NCBI RefSeq assembly: GCF_004114975.1 | Contig: NZ_CP030051.1 | Location: 6,386,001-6,450,000 of the forward strand | DNA length: 64,000 bases | Direction of reading: 5' to 3' | DNA from: Bradyrhizobium guangdongense | GTDB taxonomy: Bacteria > Pseudomonadota > Alphaproteobacteria > Rhizobiales > Xanthobacteraceae | Shown: piece after piece, positions 1 to 8,069 of the stretch | How positions within the stretch are numbered: position 1 is the first letter of the stretch | How the letters are laid out: every line of letters starts with the position of its first letter | The notes under the pieces: model-generated | Databases searched by the model: none | What the model was told of the DNA's origin: nothing | The model's input: only the letters and a program-made list of their open reading frames with translations | Program-made: the position numbers and the translations under genes

Positions 1-1
1 A

Positions 2-514
2 TGGCGCCGGAACGTGAACGAGATGGGCGAAATTCCCGTGCTCGAGGTCGACGGCGTGAAGATGACGCAGACCGCACCCCTCCTGCTCAAGCTGGCCGAA
101 CAATACGGCCGCTTCGGCGCCGAGACGGAAGCCGAACAATTCGAGCTGCTGCGCTGGCTGTTCTGGGACAATCACAAGCTCACCGGCTACATGGCGACCT
201 ACCGCTTCATGCGGGCCTTCACCGAGAAGAACGATCCGCAGGTGCTGAAGCACTTTCGCCGGCGGCTCGACGATTTCCTCGGCATTCTCGACGGCCATCT
301 CCAGCACAACGCGTTCGCGATCGGCGCCAAGCCGACCATCGCCGATATCTCGATGATGGCTTATCTGCACTATCCTGATGACGAGCACGGCTTTGATTTC
401 GCGGAAAGCCATCCCGCCATCCACGCCTGGCTCGGCCGCATGGCCGCGCTGCCGGGCTGGAAGCCGGCCTACGAGCTCTTGCCCGGAAAACGGATGACGA
501 ACTACGCGAAGTGA
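2..514 (+). CDS. Glutathione S-transferase family protein (5'-truncated by window edge)
   Basis: Cytosolic GST-fold protein, expected to conjugate or reduce substrates with glutathione; substrate unknown. The frame is open from the first bases, so the N-terminal thioredoxin-like part (about 50 residues) lies outside the window. What remains starts at the cis-proline segment GEIPVLEVDG, followed by the QTAP stretch that normally contacts the glutathione gamma-glutamyl group, and then the all-helical C-terminal domain, with ADISMMAYLHY in its core and a final ...LPGWKPAYELLPG helix. The GTG at 14 is only the first in-window start-like codon and is not the real start. It ends 9 bp before a small convergent membrane-protein gene. 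The family is clear; the subclass cannot be assigned from a fragment. Confidence 0.85.
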   Translation, partial: WRRNVNEMGEIPVLEVDGVKMTQTAPLLLKLAEQYGRFGAETEAEQFELLRWLFWDNHKLTGYMATYRFMRAFTEKNDPQVLKHFRRRLDDFLGILDGHLQHNAFAIGAKPTIADISMMAYLHYPDDEHGFDFAESHPAIHAWLGRMAALPGWKPAYELLPGKRMTNYAK

Positions 515-523
515 GAGCGGCTA

Positions 524-688
524 TTATCTCAGCGCCAGCCAGCCGAGCGTGAACAGGATTCCGCAGATGATGACCGCCGCCGCGACAGCCGAGGCGCTGA
601 CGCGGACGCTGCCGGCGACCTGCTTGGCTTCCTCATTCTGCGCGATCTCGCGATTGCGCTCCTTGTTGGCTTCGCTGGTGTCCGTCAT
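524..688 (-). CDS. Small single-pass membrane protein (54 aa), hypothetical
   Basis: Short ORF beginning ATG at 688 and ending TAA at 524. The first 27 residues are polar and charged (MTDTSEANKERNREIAQNEE...). They are followed by one hydrophobic segment of about 22 residues (SASAVAAAVIICGILFTLGW) ending in ALR. It is therefore likely a single-pass inner-membrane peptide with a cytoplasmic or periplasmic acidic/basic tail. Third-position GC is high, as in neighbouring real genes, and it fills an otherwise empty gap between convergent and codirectional genes. No family is recognised and no function is proposed. Confidence 0.6.
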   Translation of the reverse strand: MTDTSEANKERNREIAQNEEAKQVAGSVRVSASAVAAAVIICGILFTLGWLALR

Positions 689-768
689 GGGTCATCCGAA
701 CCGGTTGGGTCGCTTGATTTGCGCATGATCTGATCGGAAAACCGCTACACACTTTTCCGGATCATGCG

Positions 769-2295
769 CTAACGCGTCTTGATGAAGCACATGCCGATGC
801 GGCTCGAGGCCGCCGCAGGCTGACATGTGAGACCTTTAGCACAGGTCCATGACGTAAAACTCTTGTCGGCCGTTCCCGATCCTGCATTTTGCAGGGAACA
901 ATGAGCGCCCCAGCCATCCTGATATTCGGTACCGGCGAGCTCACGGTTGCCGCGGGTTTGCGGGCGGCTGGCAAATCCGTGTGAAAAATCAGGGCGTTTG
1001 CCTTCGACAAACGCGGTCAGGATGTCGCGGCGGCGGATCTGGTCACCGAAGAAATGCGGTGAGGCCGGCACGATGGTGGAATTCGACGCCCCGTCCGTCA
1101 GCCAGTCCACGCCCGGGAAATGGAAGCCGCCGATGCCGCGGGTCTGGTGGCAACCCGAGCAGGTGACATCGTTGAGGCGGCGCTGGAAGCCCGCGACCGA
1201 GCGGATGTTGTCCATGGCGATGCCGCGCGCGGCCGCCTGCTTCAGCGCGCCGACGACGTCGTTGTCGGTGAAGAGAGGATCGCTCTCGCCCTCGCCTTGC
1301 ATCATCCCGAACTCCGGCTGCAATGTCGAAGCATCAAGGCCCGCCGGTGTCGGCGTCACCGCCGCCTTGGCGAGATACCTCTCCGGGATCAGCACGGTGC
1401 CGCGATCGAACTCGCGCAGATTCGCCGGCGTCAGCAGCCAGTCCTTGAAGTCGCGCCGGAGTGCGTCATCGGCGAGGATGCGATCGCGGTCGATCTGGTT
1501 CTCCAGCGTCGATTCCACGAACATCCTGGTGGCGGCATCGTATTTGAACACCTTGAGCAGATAATCGGAGCGGAAATCGTGCAGTGCCGATTTCGGCGCG
1601 ATCGAGATCTGGATGTTGGTCTCGATACGGTCGATCATCGCGTCGTAAGGCGGGGTGCGGCTGCCGATCAGCCCCTGCCAGTCGCCATTGTCGAGCCAGC
1701 GCTGCGCCACCTCGGCGCAAGTGACGGGCTTGCCGTTCTGGTCGAACTGGCGCGCATCGCGGGCCTTCATCACCAGGTTGAACGTCATCGGCAGGCGCGT
1801 CGCGGTATTGCCGGCATCGAACCGCGCCAGACGATAGATCAGCCGGATCTCGCCGCAGCTCTCTTCCGAGACATAGGCGCGGTCCATGCGGTTGACGATG
1901 CCGGCCAGCACGAAGCGCGTGTCGGCGGACTTCAGATTGCCCCGATCGAACAGCTCGACGTCGAAACCCTGGCCGACGCCGATGGTTTCGCTCGGGGAGG
2001 CCTGCTTGTGCCGGGCGATGTAGCGGTCGAACTCCGCATCGATCGCTGGTGGAATCTCCTTGAGCTGCGGCAGCGAGGCGAACAGCACATCGCTCGTCAG
2101 CGGAAAATTGCCGTTACGCTCGGGCTGCAACAGCCGCGAGATCGACAGCGCATCGCTCTGGTCGAGCTTGCGCAGGAGATCAGGATCGGTGATCGCGGTG
2201 CCGCGAACGAGCGGCCCCTTCTCCGCTGCCGAGAGCGACATGACGCCGCCAAGCAACAGTGTGACGGCCAGGAGAATTCGCAGCGCGCGGCTCAT
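769..2295 (-). CDS. Secreted protein with one cytochrome-c-type CXXCH motif
   Basis: 508-aa protein with a clear signal peptide (basic MSRALR, hydrophobic ILLAVTLLLGGVMSL, AXA-like SAAE), so exported to the periplasm. A single CSGCH haem-binding motif is present at residues 379-383, followed by QTRGIGGFHFPGVDWL. This suggests one covalently bound c-type haem, but the surrounding protein is not a recognised cytochrome domain. The C-terminus has further cysteines (GWGAHCSLQ, WTCAKGLTCQ, GMCFIKTR) that could form disulfides. It is a single gene with no obvious operon partner. Conserved hypothetical; electron transfer is inferred only from the motif, and some non-haem proteins carry CXXCH by chance. 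Confidence 0.8.
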   Translation of the reverse strand: MSRALRILLAVTLLLGGVMSLSAAEKGPLVRGTAITDPDLLRKLDQSDALSISRLLQPERNGNFPLTSDVLFASLPQLKEIPPAIDAEFDRYIARHKQASPSETIGVGQGFDVELFDRGNLKSADTRFVLAGIVNRMDRAYVSEESCGEIRLIYRLARFDAGNTATRLPMTFNLVMKARDARQFDQNGKPVTCAEVAQRWLDNGDWQGLIGSRTPPYDAMIDRIETNIQISIAPKSALHDFRSDYLLKVFKYDAATRMFVESTLENQIDRDRILADDALRRDFKDWLLTPANLREFDRGTVLIPERYLAKAAVTPTPAGLDASTLQPEFGMMQGEGESDPLFTDNDVVGALKQAAARGIAMDNIRSVAGFQRRLNDVTCSGCHQTRGIGGFHFPGVDWLTDGASNSTIVPASPHFFGDQIRRRDILTAFVEGKRPDFSHGFASRPQTRGNRELAGTEYQDGWGAHCSLQNAGSGTADKSFTSWTCAKGLTCQPAAASSRIGMCFIKTR

Positions 2296-2388
2296 GCCTC
2301 AACTAACACCGCGCATGACAGCCTATTCAAGTCAAAAGGCGCTTCACGCGGTGGTGAAGCGCCTGTTTGAAATTCGGCTATCGGACGC

Positions 2389-3366
2389 TCAGCGCGCGAC
2401 GATGAGGCCCTTGGGGGTGACGACCACCCAGCGGCCGTCCTGGCGGCGGATCGCATCGACGCGGCCGAGACCGGGAATGGGGTCGCCGGGATAGACCTCG
2501 TACAAGCCGCCACGGCCCTCGATCAGCGCACCGCCGTTGGCCGCGTTGCGCAGCCGCCAGCCTTCGATCGTCGGCAGACGGCCGACCTCGGTCTTGGGTG
2601 CGGCCGGCGCGGCAGCGGCTGTCGCGACCTGGGCCGGAGCCGGCGCGATCGTGCCGGTGGTCTCGTTCGCAGGCACTGCTGCGGCCGCCTGCGCGGGGGC
2701 GGCGGGCGGGGTGGCGCGCAGCTTATCGACGGTCTCGGACAGTTTTGCGAGCTTGGCCATCGGTTCGGCCTGCGCCTTCTCGAGCTTGTCGAGACGGTCG
2801 TTGGTCCGGTTGATCTGGCTGAGGCCGGCCTTCGAGGTGTGCTCGACATTGGCCTTGAGCGCGACGATATCGCCATCGATCCGCGCAATGGAGGCGTCGA
2901 GCGCGCTGGTATCGGTGACCTGCGCAGGCGCCGGAGCGGCGGCGAAATGCATCATGCCCGCGGTCGCGAGCGCACCACTGATGGCGCCGACGCAGGCCGC
3001 GATCGCCACCACAGCAGCCATCGCCGACAGGCGACGCTTGCTGCCGGTCTCGCGCACGTCATCGGCCTTCACATGCGGGGCAAACTCTTCGCGCTCCCAA
3101 GACCGCTCCGAGGGCGCCATGACGATCAGCTTGCCCGGCTTCGGCTCGGCCTTGGGTTCGGCCTTGGGTTCGCTCTTGGCCTCGAATTTCGGGACCTCGA
3201 CGCGGGGCGGCTCGACCTTCGGAGCATCCGGCTTGATCTGATCAGGCTTGGGCGGCGTCTCGTGGTCGGGGGCGATCGAGGGGGCCTCGATGCCGGCGGC
3301 GGCCTCAACAGCGCCAGTCCGGTCGTTGGTCTCTTGGCCGGCCAGTTCGGGCATGGGTTCGCTCAC
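2389..3366 (-). CDS. Membrane-anchored Pro/Ala-rich hypothetical protein
   Basis: 325 aa. Residues 1-75 are a low-complexity charged stretch with P/K/E repeats, including four near-perfect SEPKAEPK-like units. A basic segment (SKRRLSAMA) precedes one transmembrane helix at about 113-140. The periplasmic part begins with a probable coiled coil (IARIDGDIVALKANVEH...NRTNDRLDKLEKAQ, about 150-210), then a Pro/Ala linker. It ends in a compact C-terminal domain from about 265 (GWRLRNAANGGALIEGRGGLYEVYPGD...VVVTPKGLIVA). That order, cytoplasmic tail, TM, coiled coil and small beta domain, suggests an envelope scaffold. No named family is recognised. Confidence 0.75.
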   Translation of the reverse strand: MSEPMPELAGQETNDRTGAVEAAAGIEAPSIAPDHETPPKPDQIKPDAPKVEPPRVEVPKFEAKSEPKAEPKAEPKPGKLIVMAPSERSWEREEFAPHVKADDVRETGSKRRLSAMAAVVAIAACVGAISGALATAGMMHFAAAPAPAQVTDTSALDASIARIDGDIVALKANVEHTSKAGLSQINRTNDRLDKLEKAQAEPMAKLAKLSETVDKLRATPPAAPAQAAAAVPANETTGTIAPAPAQVATAAAAPAAPKTEVGRLPTIEGWRLRNAANGGALIEGRGGLYEVYPGDPIPGLGRVDAIRRQDGRWVVVTPKGLIVAR

Positions 3367-3635
3367 GGCTCAAATACTCCAGTCCAGGTTGACCTTTTGG
3401 TAACTTTCATTGCTTGCGAATTCCTTACCTCGGGACCCGCTTACCGAAATTTTAGGAACTCGTCCGGGGCCGAATTGGGTCGGGAAAGTGGAACCGGCGT
3501 GGCGGCGTGCAACAAATCGTCAGCCAATGCTGCTCTGCGGTAGGCCATGCTCACCAGCCGAAGGAGTGTTTGCCGGTGATTGTTCCCCGGCTAACATGGG
3601 GCGTCCCGTCAGCCAGAAGGCGTTTGGGGGGTGCC

Positions 3636-4007
3636 ATGACGATCGAGAAATGCATCAACGCGTTTGATGTCGATGACGTCATCTTCGAGGAGGGCTCGAC
3701 CGGCCGCGAATTGTTCGTCGTGCTCGACGGCGAAGTCGAGATCGCCAAACTCGACGGCGCGCGCAAGACCAGCATCATCAAGCTCGGCAAGGGCGAGTTC
3801 TTCGGCGAGATGGCCGTGATCGACGGCTCGGCCCGCTCGGCAACCGCGATCGCATCCGCACCAGACACGAAGGTGATGCGGATCAATCACGCGCGCTTCG
3901 TCTATCTCGTCAGCCAGCAGCCGGCGTTCGCACTGATGGTGATGGACGCGCTCTCGAAGCGCCTGCGCGCCTCCAACGCGGTCACCTACCGGACGGGGCA
4001 ATCATGA
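3636..4007 (+). CDS. Cyclic nucleotide-binding (CNB) domain protein without HTH
   Basis: 123 aa from ATG 3636. An in-frame extension to 3507 exists, but the CNB fold begins at this ATG and the upstream residues look non-coding. The whole protein is one Crp-like effector domain: VIFEEGSTGRELFVVLDGEVEIA, then GEFFGEMAVIDGSARSATAIA, the phosphate-binding-cassette region (GE...RSAT), and C-terminal helices FALMVMDALSKRLRASN. There is no DNA-binding helix-turn-helix, so it probably regulates a partner protein rather than DNA. Its stop overlaps the start of the next gene (ATGA), so it is translationally coupled to the MBL-fold hydrolase, the most likely partner. The ligand is unknown. Confidence 0.8.
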   Translation: MTIEKCINAFDVDDVIFEEGSTGRELFVVLDGEVEIAKLDGARKTSIIKLGKGEFFGEMAVIDGSARSATAIASAPDTKVMRINHARFVYLVSQQPAFALMVMDALSKRLRASNAVTYRTGQS

Positions 4008-4816
4008 GCGACCGAAAGCCGACCGCATTCCCGATCCTGATGAAGAACGAGGTCTGCTCGCTGATCCAGGCGGCGGACGATGTCTTCCAGATCCGCTTCT
4101 CCAACCGCGCCGCCAACGCCTATCTCGTACGCGGCTCGGCGCGCACCATCCTGATCGACGTCGGGCTGTCGTCGAACTATCCGGCGATGGTGGAGTGCCT
4201 GCACTTCGCCGGATGTCCGCCGGAGAAGATCGACATGGTGGTGCTGAGCCATGAGCATCTCGACCATATCGGCGCGGCCTGGCATTTCAACGAGCGCCGC
4301 ACCTATGTCGCCGCGCATCGGCTGGCCGCCAACAAGATCATGCTGCGCGACGATTTCTCGATGCTGCGCAAGATGTTCAACGAGCCGAACGTGCCGATCA
4401 ACATCGACATCTGGCTCGAGGAAGGCAATCTGATCGATCTCGGCAATTTCCGTCTCAACGTCATGTACACGCCGGGCCATACCTCGGCCTGCATCACGCT
4501 GTTCGATCAGGACAAGGGCCTGTTGTTCGCCGCCGACACCTTGATGCCCGGCGGCGTGATGGGCGGCGTGTTCGGCTCCGGCAGTATTTCCGACTACATC
4601 CAGTCGCTGGAGCGGCTGAAGGGGCTGGACGCCAGGATCCTGCTGTCGGGCCACGGGCGGCTATCCGATACACCACAGGAGGACGTTCGCATCGCCATTG
4701 CCCGGTCGCACGGCCTCTTGGAGGACACCGCGCAACTGTTCGACGCGCTCGACGCGCGCGCGAATTTCGAACCGATCATGCAGTCGGTGCGGGATCTGAA
4801 CAAGCTGGATGATTAG
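4004..4816 (+). CDS. MBL-fold metallo-hydrolase
   Basis: 270-aa metallo-beta-lactamase-fold hydrolase. Metal ligands are visible: H83-x-H85-x-D87-H88 (SHEHLDHIG), a later His in TPGHTSACI, the bridging Asp in FAADTLMPGG and the last His in LLSGHGRLSD, consistent with a dinuclear metal site. No rhodanese, flavodoxin or lactonase signature lets the substrate be named. It starts within the stop codon of the cNMP-binding gene, so the two proteins are made together. The C-terminal helix (VRIAIARSHGLLEDTAQLFDAL) is typical of the broad glyoxalase-II-like group. Ends with TAG. Confidence 0.85.
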   Translation: MSDRKPTAFPILMKNEVCSLIQAADDVFQIRFSNRAANAYLVRGSARTILIDVGLSSNYPAMVECLHFAGCPPEKIDMVVLSHEHLDHIGAAWHFNERRTYVAAHRLAANKIMLRDDFSMLRKMFNEPNVPINIDIWLEEGNLIDLGNFRLNVMYTPGHTSACITLFDQDKGLLFAADTLMPGGVMGGVFGSGSISDYIQSLERLKGLDARILLSGHGRLSDTPQEDVRIAIARSHGLLEDTAQLFDALDARANFEPIMQSVRDLNKLDD

Positions 4817-4832
4817 GCACGGTGTCTCTACC

Positions 4833-4917
4833 GTCATTGCAAGCGCAGCGAAGCAATCCAGAATCTTTCCGCTGGGAGATTCTGGATTGCTTCGTCGCAA
4901 GGGCTCCTCGCAATGAC
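4833..4917. repeat. Dispersed palindromic repeat, GTCATTGC...GCAATGAC type (copy 1)
   Basis: Imperfect inverted repeat bounded by GTCATTGC and GCAATGAC. Internal arms read AAGCAATCCAGAATC and GATTCTGGATTGCTTCG. The same consensus recurs at 10439, 19394 and 22064. It lies between the convergent MBL-fold gene and the TPM gene, where its transcript would fold into a long hairpin. Confidence 0.85.
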
Positions 4918-4925
4918 AACTAGGC

Positions 4926-5423
4926 TCACATCACCACCGGCTTGTCCGGCAGCTCGTTCGGATGCGCACCCGACGGCGGGAAATGCCTGGCGAGCTCCCG
5001 CGACACCGCCGCGATGCCGTCGATCACGCCGCGCTCGAACTGGCCCGCGCTGAACGCGGTCTCCATCGTGCGGCAGATCGCCTCCCAGCCCGCCGCGCCG
5101 ACTTTCGCGTCGATGCCGCGATCGGCGATGATCTCGACGTCGCGATCGGCGAGCAGCAGATAGATCAACACGCCGTTGTTGTGCGCTGTGTCCCAGATCC
5201 GCAAATGCGAGAACACGTCGAGCGCACGCGCGCGGGCATGCTGATTGCGGAACAGCGGACGGCCATCGAGTGCGCCCTCGACGACGAAACGGACCTGGCC
5301 GGAATGCGTCTTCTCGCTCTGCCTGATCGCCTGCTCGATGCGGTCGAGCACGGCTTGAGTAAACACCCGTCTGGCGCGCCAGTGGTGCTGGAGGAGATGC
5401 CTCGCAATACGCCTGATGCTCAT
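4926..5423 (-). CDS. TPM-domain protein, short form
   Basis: 165 aa from ATG 5423 (MSIRRIARHL). A longer in-frame reading to 5537 would overlap the upstream gene's glycine-rich tail and is rejected. It contains a TPM domain: AIRQSEKTHSGQVRFVVE, then NNGVLIYLLLADRDVEIIADRGIDAKVG, and AICRTMETAFSAGQFERGVIDGIAAVSREL. Pfam named the family for a few plant members with reported phosphatase activity; bacterial ones commonly pair with LemA and act at the envelope. No signal peptide is evident. It is the third gene of a lemA-TPM-TPM cluster on the minus strand, starting 2 bp past the stop of the larger TPM gene. Confidence 0.8.
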   Translation of the reverse strand: MSIRRIARHLLQHHWRARRVFTQAVLDRIEQAIRQSEKTHSGQVRFVVEGALDGRPLFRNQHARARALDVFSHLRIWDTAHNNGVLIYLLLADRDVEIIADRGIDAKVGAAGWEAICRTMETAFSAGQFERGVIDGIAAVSRELARHFPPSGAHPNELPDKPVVM

Positions 5424-5425
5424 GG

Positions 5426-6307
5426 CTACCAGCTCCCCGAGGCGCCGCCGCCACCAAAGCTGCCGCCGCCGCCACTGAAGCCGCCGCTGGACGACGATCC
5501 GCTGCTCCAGCCGCCGGACGAGGATCCGCCCGACCACGAGCCGCCGCGCGAGGAGCCGGTCGAGGCCGGAAACAGATCGGCGATGAAGGACAGCACGAAA
5601 CCGATGATCGCGGCGAGCAAAGCCAGTGCGCCCTACCCGAGGATCAGCAACGCCAGCAGGCCGATCACGCTGCCGGTCGCGACCGAACCGAGCAGTCGCC
5701 CCAGCAATGCGCGCAGGAATCCGCCGACGACAAGCGAGGCGAACAGGACGAACGGGACAGCCGGGCCGATGTCGTCCAGATTGGCAAAGTTGACGCTGCG
5801 CGAAGGCACCGGCAGCGGTTCGCCATCCACGACGCGCATCATCCGGTCGACGCCGGCCGAGATGCCGCCGGCGAAATCACCCTCCCTGAATTTCGGCGTG
5901 ATGACCTCGTCGATGATGCGCCGCGAGGTGACGTCGGTCAGCGCGCCCTCGAGACCGTAGCCGACTTCGATGCGCAGATGCCGGTCGTTCTTGGCGACCA
6001 CCAGGATGGCGCCGTCGTCGATCTTCTTGCGGCCGATCTTCCAGGCCTCCGCGACACGGATCGAGAATTGCTCGATCGTCTCCGGGTCCGTCGTCGGCAC
6101 GATCAGCACCGCGATCTGGCTACCCTTGCGCATCTCGAAATCGCTGAGCTTTTGCGACAGCGCGGCGATATCGCCGCTCGACAGCGTGCCAGTGCGGTCG
6201 ACCACGCGGCCGGTGAGCTGTGGGACCGCGACGTCGGCGAGGACGGGGGTTGTGAAGTTAACGAGGAACGCCGCAACGATGGCTGCAAACCACACCCTCA
6301 GTGTCAT
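5426..6307 (-). pseudogene. TPM-domain membrane protein interrupted by in-frame TAG
   Basis: Start ATG 6307 gives a good signal peptide (MTLRVWFAAIVAAFLV...VLADVAVP). The in-frame extension to 6433 is the translation of a dispersed repeat and is rejected. The TPM domain follows (LTGRVVDRTGTLSSGDIAALSQKL, IAVLIVPTT, IEVGYGLEGALTD, FAGGISAGVDRMMRVV). A membrane segment precedes a TAG at 5633-5635. The same frame continues past it as GALALLAAIIGFVLSFIADL and ends in a Gly/Ser-rich SGGGGSFGGGGASGSW tail, which is typical for this family. The continued reading shows this is one gene of about 293 codons with a nonsense codon in a transmembrane helix. It could be a real mutation or a base error. Confidence 0.75.
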
Positions 6308-6403
6308 CGCCCGGCTTGACCGGGCGATCCAGAATTCCAGAGGCGCTAGCGGCCTACGGAGAAGCCGCGGCGTACTGGATCCCCCGCTTTCGCGGGGGAT
6401 GAC
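6303..6403. repeat. Dispersed palindromic repeat, GTCAT-CGCCCGG / CCCCCGC variant
   Basis: Two hairpin arms flank a spacer: GTCATCGCCCGGCTTGACCG with its complement CGGGCGATCCAG, and CTGGATCCCCCGCTTTCGCG with its complement GGGGGATGAC. The ends GTCAT.../...ATGAC match the other copies. One arm overlaps the probable start codon (6305-6307) of the TPM gene, so the repeat forms that gene's 5' leader. Confidence 0.75.
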
Positions 6404-6444
6404 AGCGTTCTGTGGGGTGAAAGCCATTCGCAAACGAAGTACAG

Positions 6445-7053
6445 TTACTTCGACGGCGCGGGCGCCGGGTTGAAATCGACCTTCGGCGCGGTCGAAATTT
6501 CCTTCTCGTTCTCAACCGAGAAGTTCGGCTTCTCCTTGTAGCCGAACATCATGGCGGTGAGGTTGCTCGGGAAGGAGCGGATGGTGACGTTATATTCCTG
6601 CACCGACTTGATGTAGCGGTTGCGCGCGACCGTGATGCGGTTCTCGGTGCCCTCGAGCTGCGACATCAGATCCTTGAACAGGGCATCCGATTTGAGCTGC
6701 GGATAATTCTCTGTAACGACAAGGAGCCGCGACAACGCGCTGGAGAGCTCGCCCTGGGCGGCCTAGAATTTCTGGAAGGCGGCCGGGTCGTTCAACACCT
6801 CGGGCGTCGCCTGAATGCTGCCGACCTTGGCGCGGGCATTGGTGACGCCGAGCAGAACGTCCTTTTCCTGCTGCGCAAAGCCCTTCACCGAATTGACCAG
6901 ATTGGGCACGAGGTCGGCGCGGCGCTGGTACTGGTTCACCACCTCGGACCAGTTGGCCTTGATCTGCTCGTCCTCGCTCTGGATCGCGTTGTAGCCGCAA
7001 TTGGTGAGGCTGAGCGAGGCCAGCGCTGCCAGCACGGTCAGGATCTTACGCAT
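6445..7053 (-). pseudogene. lemA: LemA family lipoprotein interrupted by in-frame TAG
   Basis: ATG 7053 with GGGAGA 6 bp upstream. Lipoprotein signal MRKILTVLAALASLSLTNC (lipobox LTNC) then GYNAIQSEDEQIKANWSEVV and NQYQRRADLVPNLVNSVKGF, the classic LemA N-terminus. After AAFQKF a TAG occurs at 6763-6765. The same frame resumes AAQGELSSALSRLLVVTENY and continues through LEGTENRITVARNRYIKSVQEYN to a normal end near KVDFNPAPAPSK, 202 codons in all. LemA proteins usually have Gln at the stop position (FQ.fqaaQgeLssaLsrL), so CAG to TAG is the simplest explanation. LemA is an alpha-helical envelope protein typically next to TPM genes, as here. Confidence 0.85.
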
Positions 7054-7213
7054 CAAATTTCTCCCGGTGGAATCGAACGCAAACTACCAGATTGCGCGCA
7101 TGAGGCGCCAGATGTTGCAGTGGCGCGAAAAGCGGCGCCCGGACGCAAGCCTCTTGCCTATCACCACGCGGCATAGTCAACTCGACGCAAACAATAAGAC
7201 AGGGGAGCGCGCC

Positions 7214-8065
7214 ATGTCCTCGTTCGAGACCATTCTGGTGGAGCGGCCGGAGCCCGCGATTGCCAGGGTTGTGATGAACCGGCCCGAGGCGCGCAATGCG
7301 CAGAACCTGCAAATGACCTACGACCTCAACGCCGCCTTCGACGCGGCGGTGCAGGACGACACGGTCAAGGTGATCATCCTCGCCGGCAACGGGCCGCATT
7401 TCTCCTCGGGTCATGATCTGCGCCCTGGCGGCAAAAATGTCGCGGGCGTCGATTTTCCGCCTGTGGGAAATTGGGGTGGCTTTGCCGAACCCAATGCCCA
7501 TGGTCGCTTCGCTCGCGAGCAGGAAATATATCTTCAGATCACGCGACGCTGGCGCAACCTCGCCAAGCCCACAGTCGCCGAGGTGCATGGCAAATGCATT
7601 GCCGGCGGCTTGATGCTGGCATGGGCCTGCGATCTCATTGTTGCCAGCGACGACGCGCAGTTCTGCGACCCTGTCGTCACCATGGGCGTCTGCGGCGTCG
7701 AATGGTTCGTGCACCCCTGGGAACTGGGGCCGCGCAAGGCCAAGGAGTTCTTGTTTACGGCCGACAGCTGGAGCGCACAGGAGGCGCATCAGCTGGGCAT
7801 GGTGAACCAGGTCGTACCGCGCGCGGAGCTTTCATCGAAGGTGCTGGAGCTGGCGCGCCGGATCGCTTCAAAGCCGTCCTTCGCACTGAAGCTGACCAAG
7901 GAAGCGGTGAACCGCTCCGTCGACGTGATGGGCCAGCCCGCCGCGATCGACCAGGCCTTTGCACTGCATCAGCTCTGTCACGCCCACAATCTTCAGGAAT
8001 TCGGCATGGTGATCGATCCATCCGGACTGCATCCTTCCGTGCGCAAGCCGGCGGCCGCGGAGTAG
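7214..8065 (+). CDS. Enoyl-CoA hydratase/isomerase (crotonase) family protein
   Basis: 283 aa from ATG 7214, preceded by AGGGGAG 6 bp upstream; the longer frame to 7001 overlaps the lemA promoter region and is rejected. Crotonase fold with oxyanion-hole segments GPHFSSGHDL and HGKCIAGGLMLAWACDLIVAS, and the usual C-terminal LVNQVVPRAEL...ARRIASKPSFALKLTKEAVN. The active-site glutamates cannot be assigned confidently by eye. It is the first gene of an operon with two acyl-CoA dehydrogenases (4-bp and 12-bp gaps), so hydration of the enoyl-CoA they make is the likely role. Acyl chain specificity is unknown. Confidence 0.9.
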   Translation: MSSFETILVERPEPAIARVVMNRPEARNAQNLQMTYDLNAAFDAAVQDDTVKVIILAGNGPHFSSGHDLRPGGKNVAGVDFPPVGNWGGFAEPNAHGRFAREQEIYLQITRRWRNLAKPTVAEVHGKCIAGGLMLAWACDLIVASDDAQFCDPVVTMGVCGVEWFVHPWELGPRKAKEFLFTADSWSAQEAHQLGMVNQVVPRAELSSKVLELARRIASKPSFALKLTKEAVNRSVDVMGQPAAIDQAFALHQLCHAHNLQEFGMVIDPSGLHPSVRKPAAAE

Positions 8066-8069
8066 AAAC

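Noticed and set aside
6308..6433. N-terminal extension of the TPM gene
   Set aside because: The extra residues are the translation of a dispersed palindromic repeat; a signal peptide starts at 6307.
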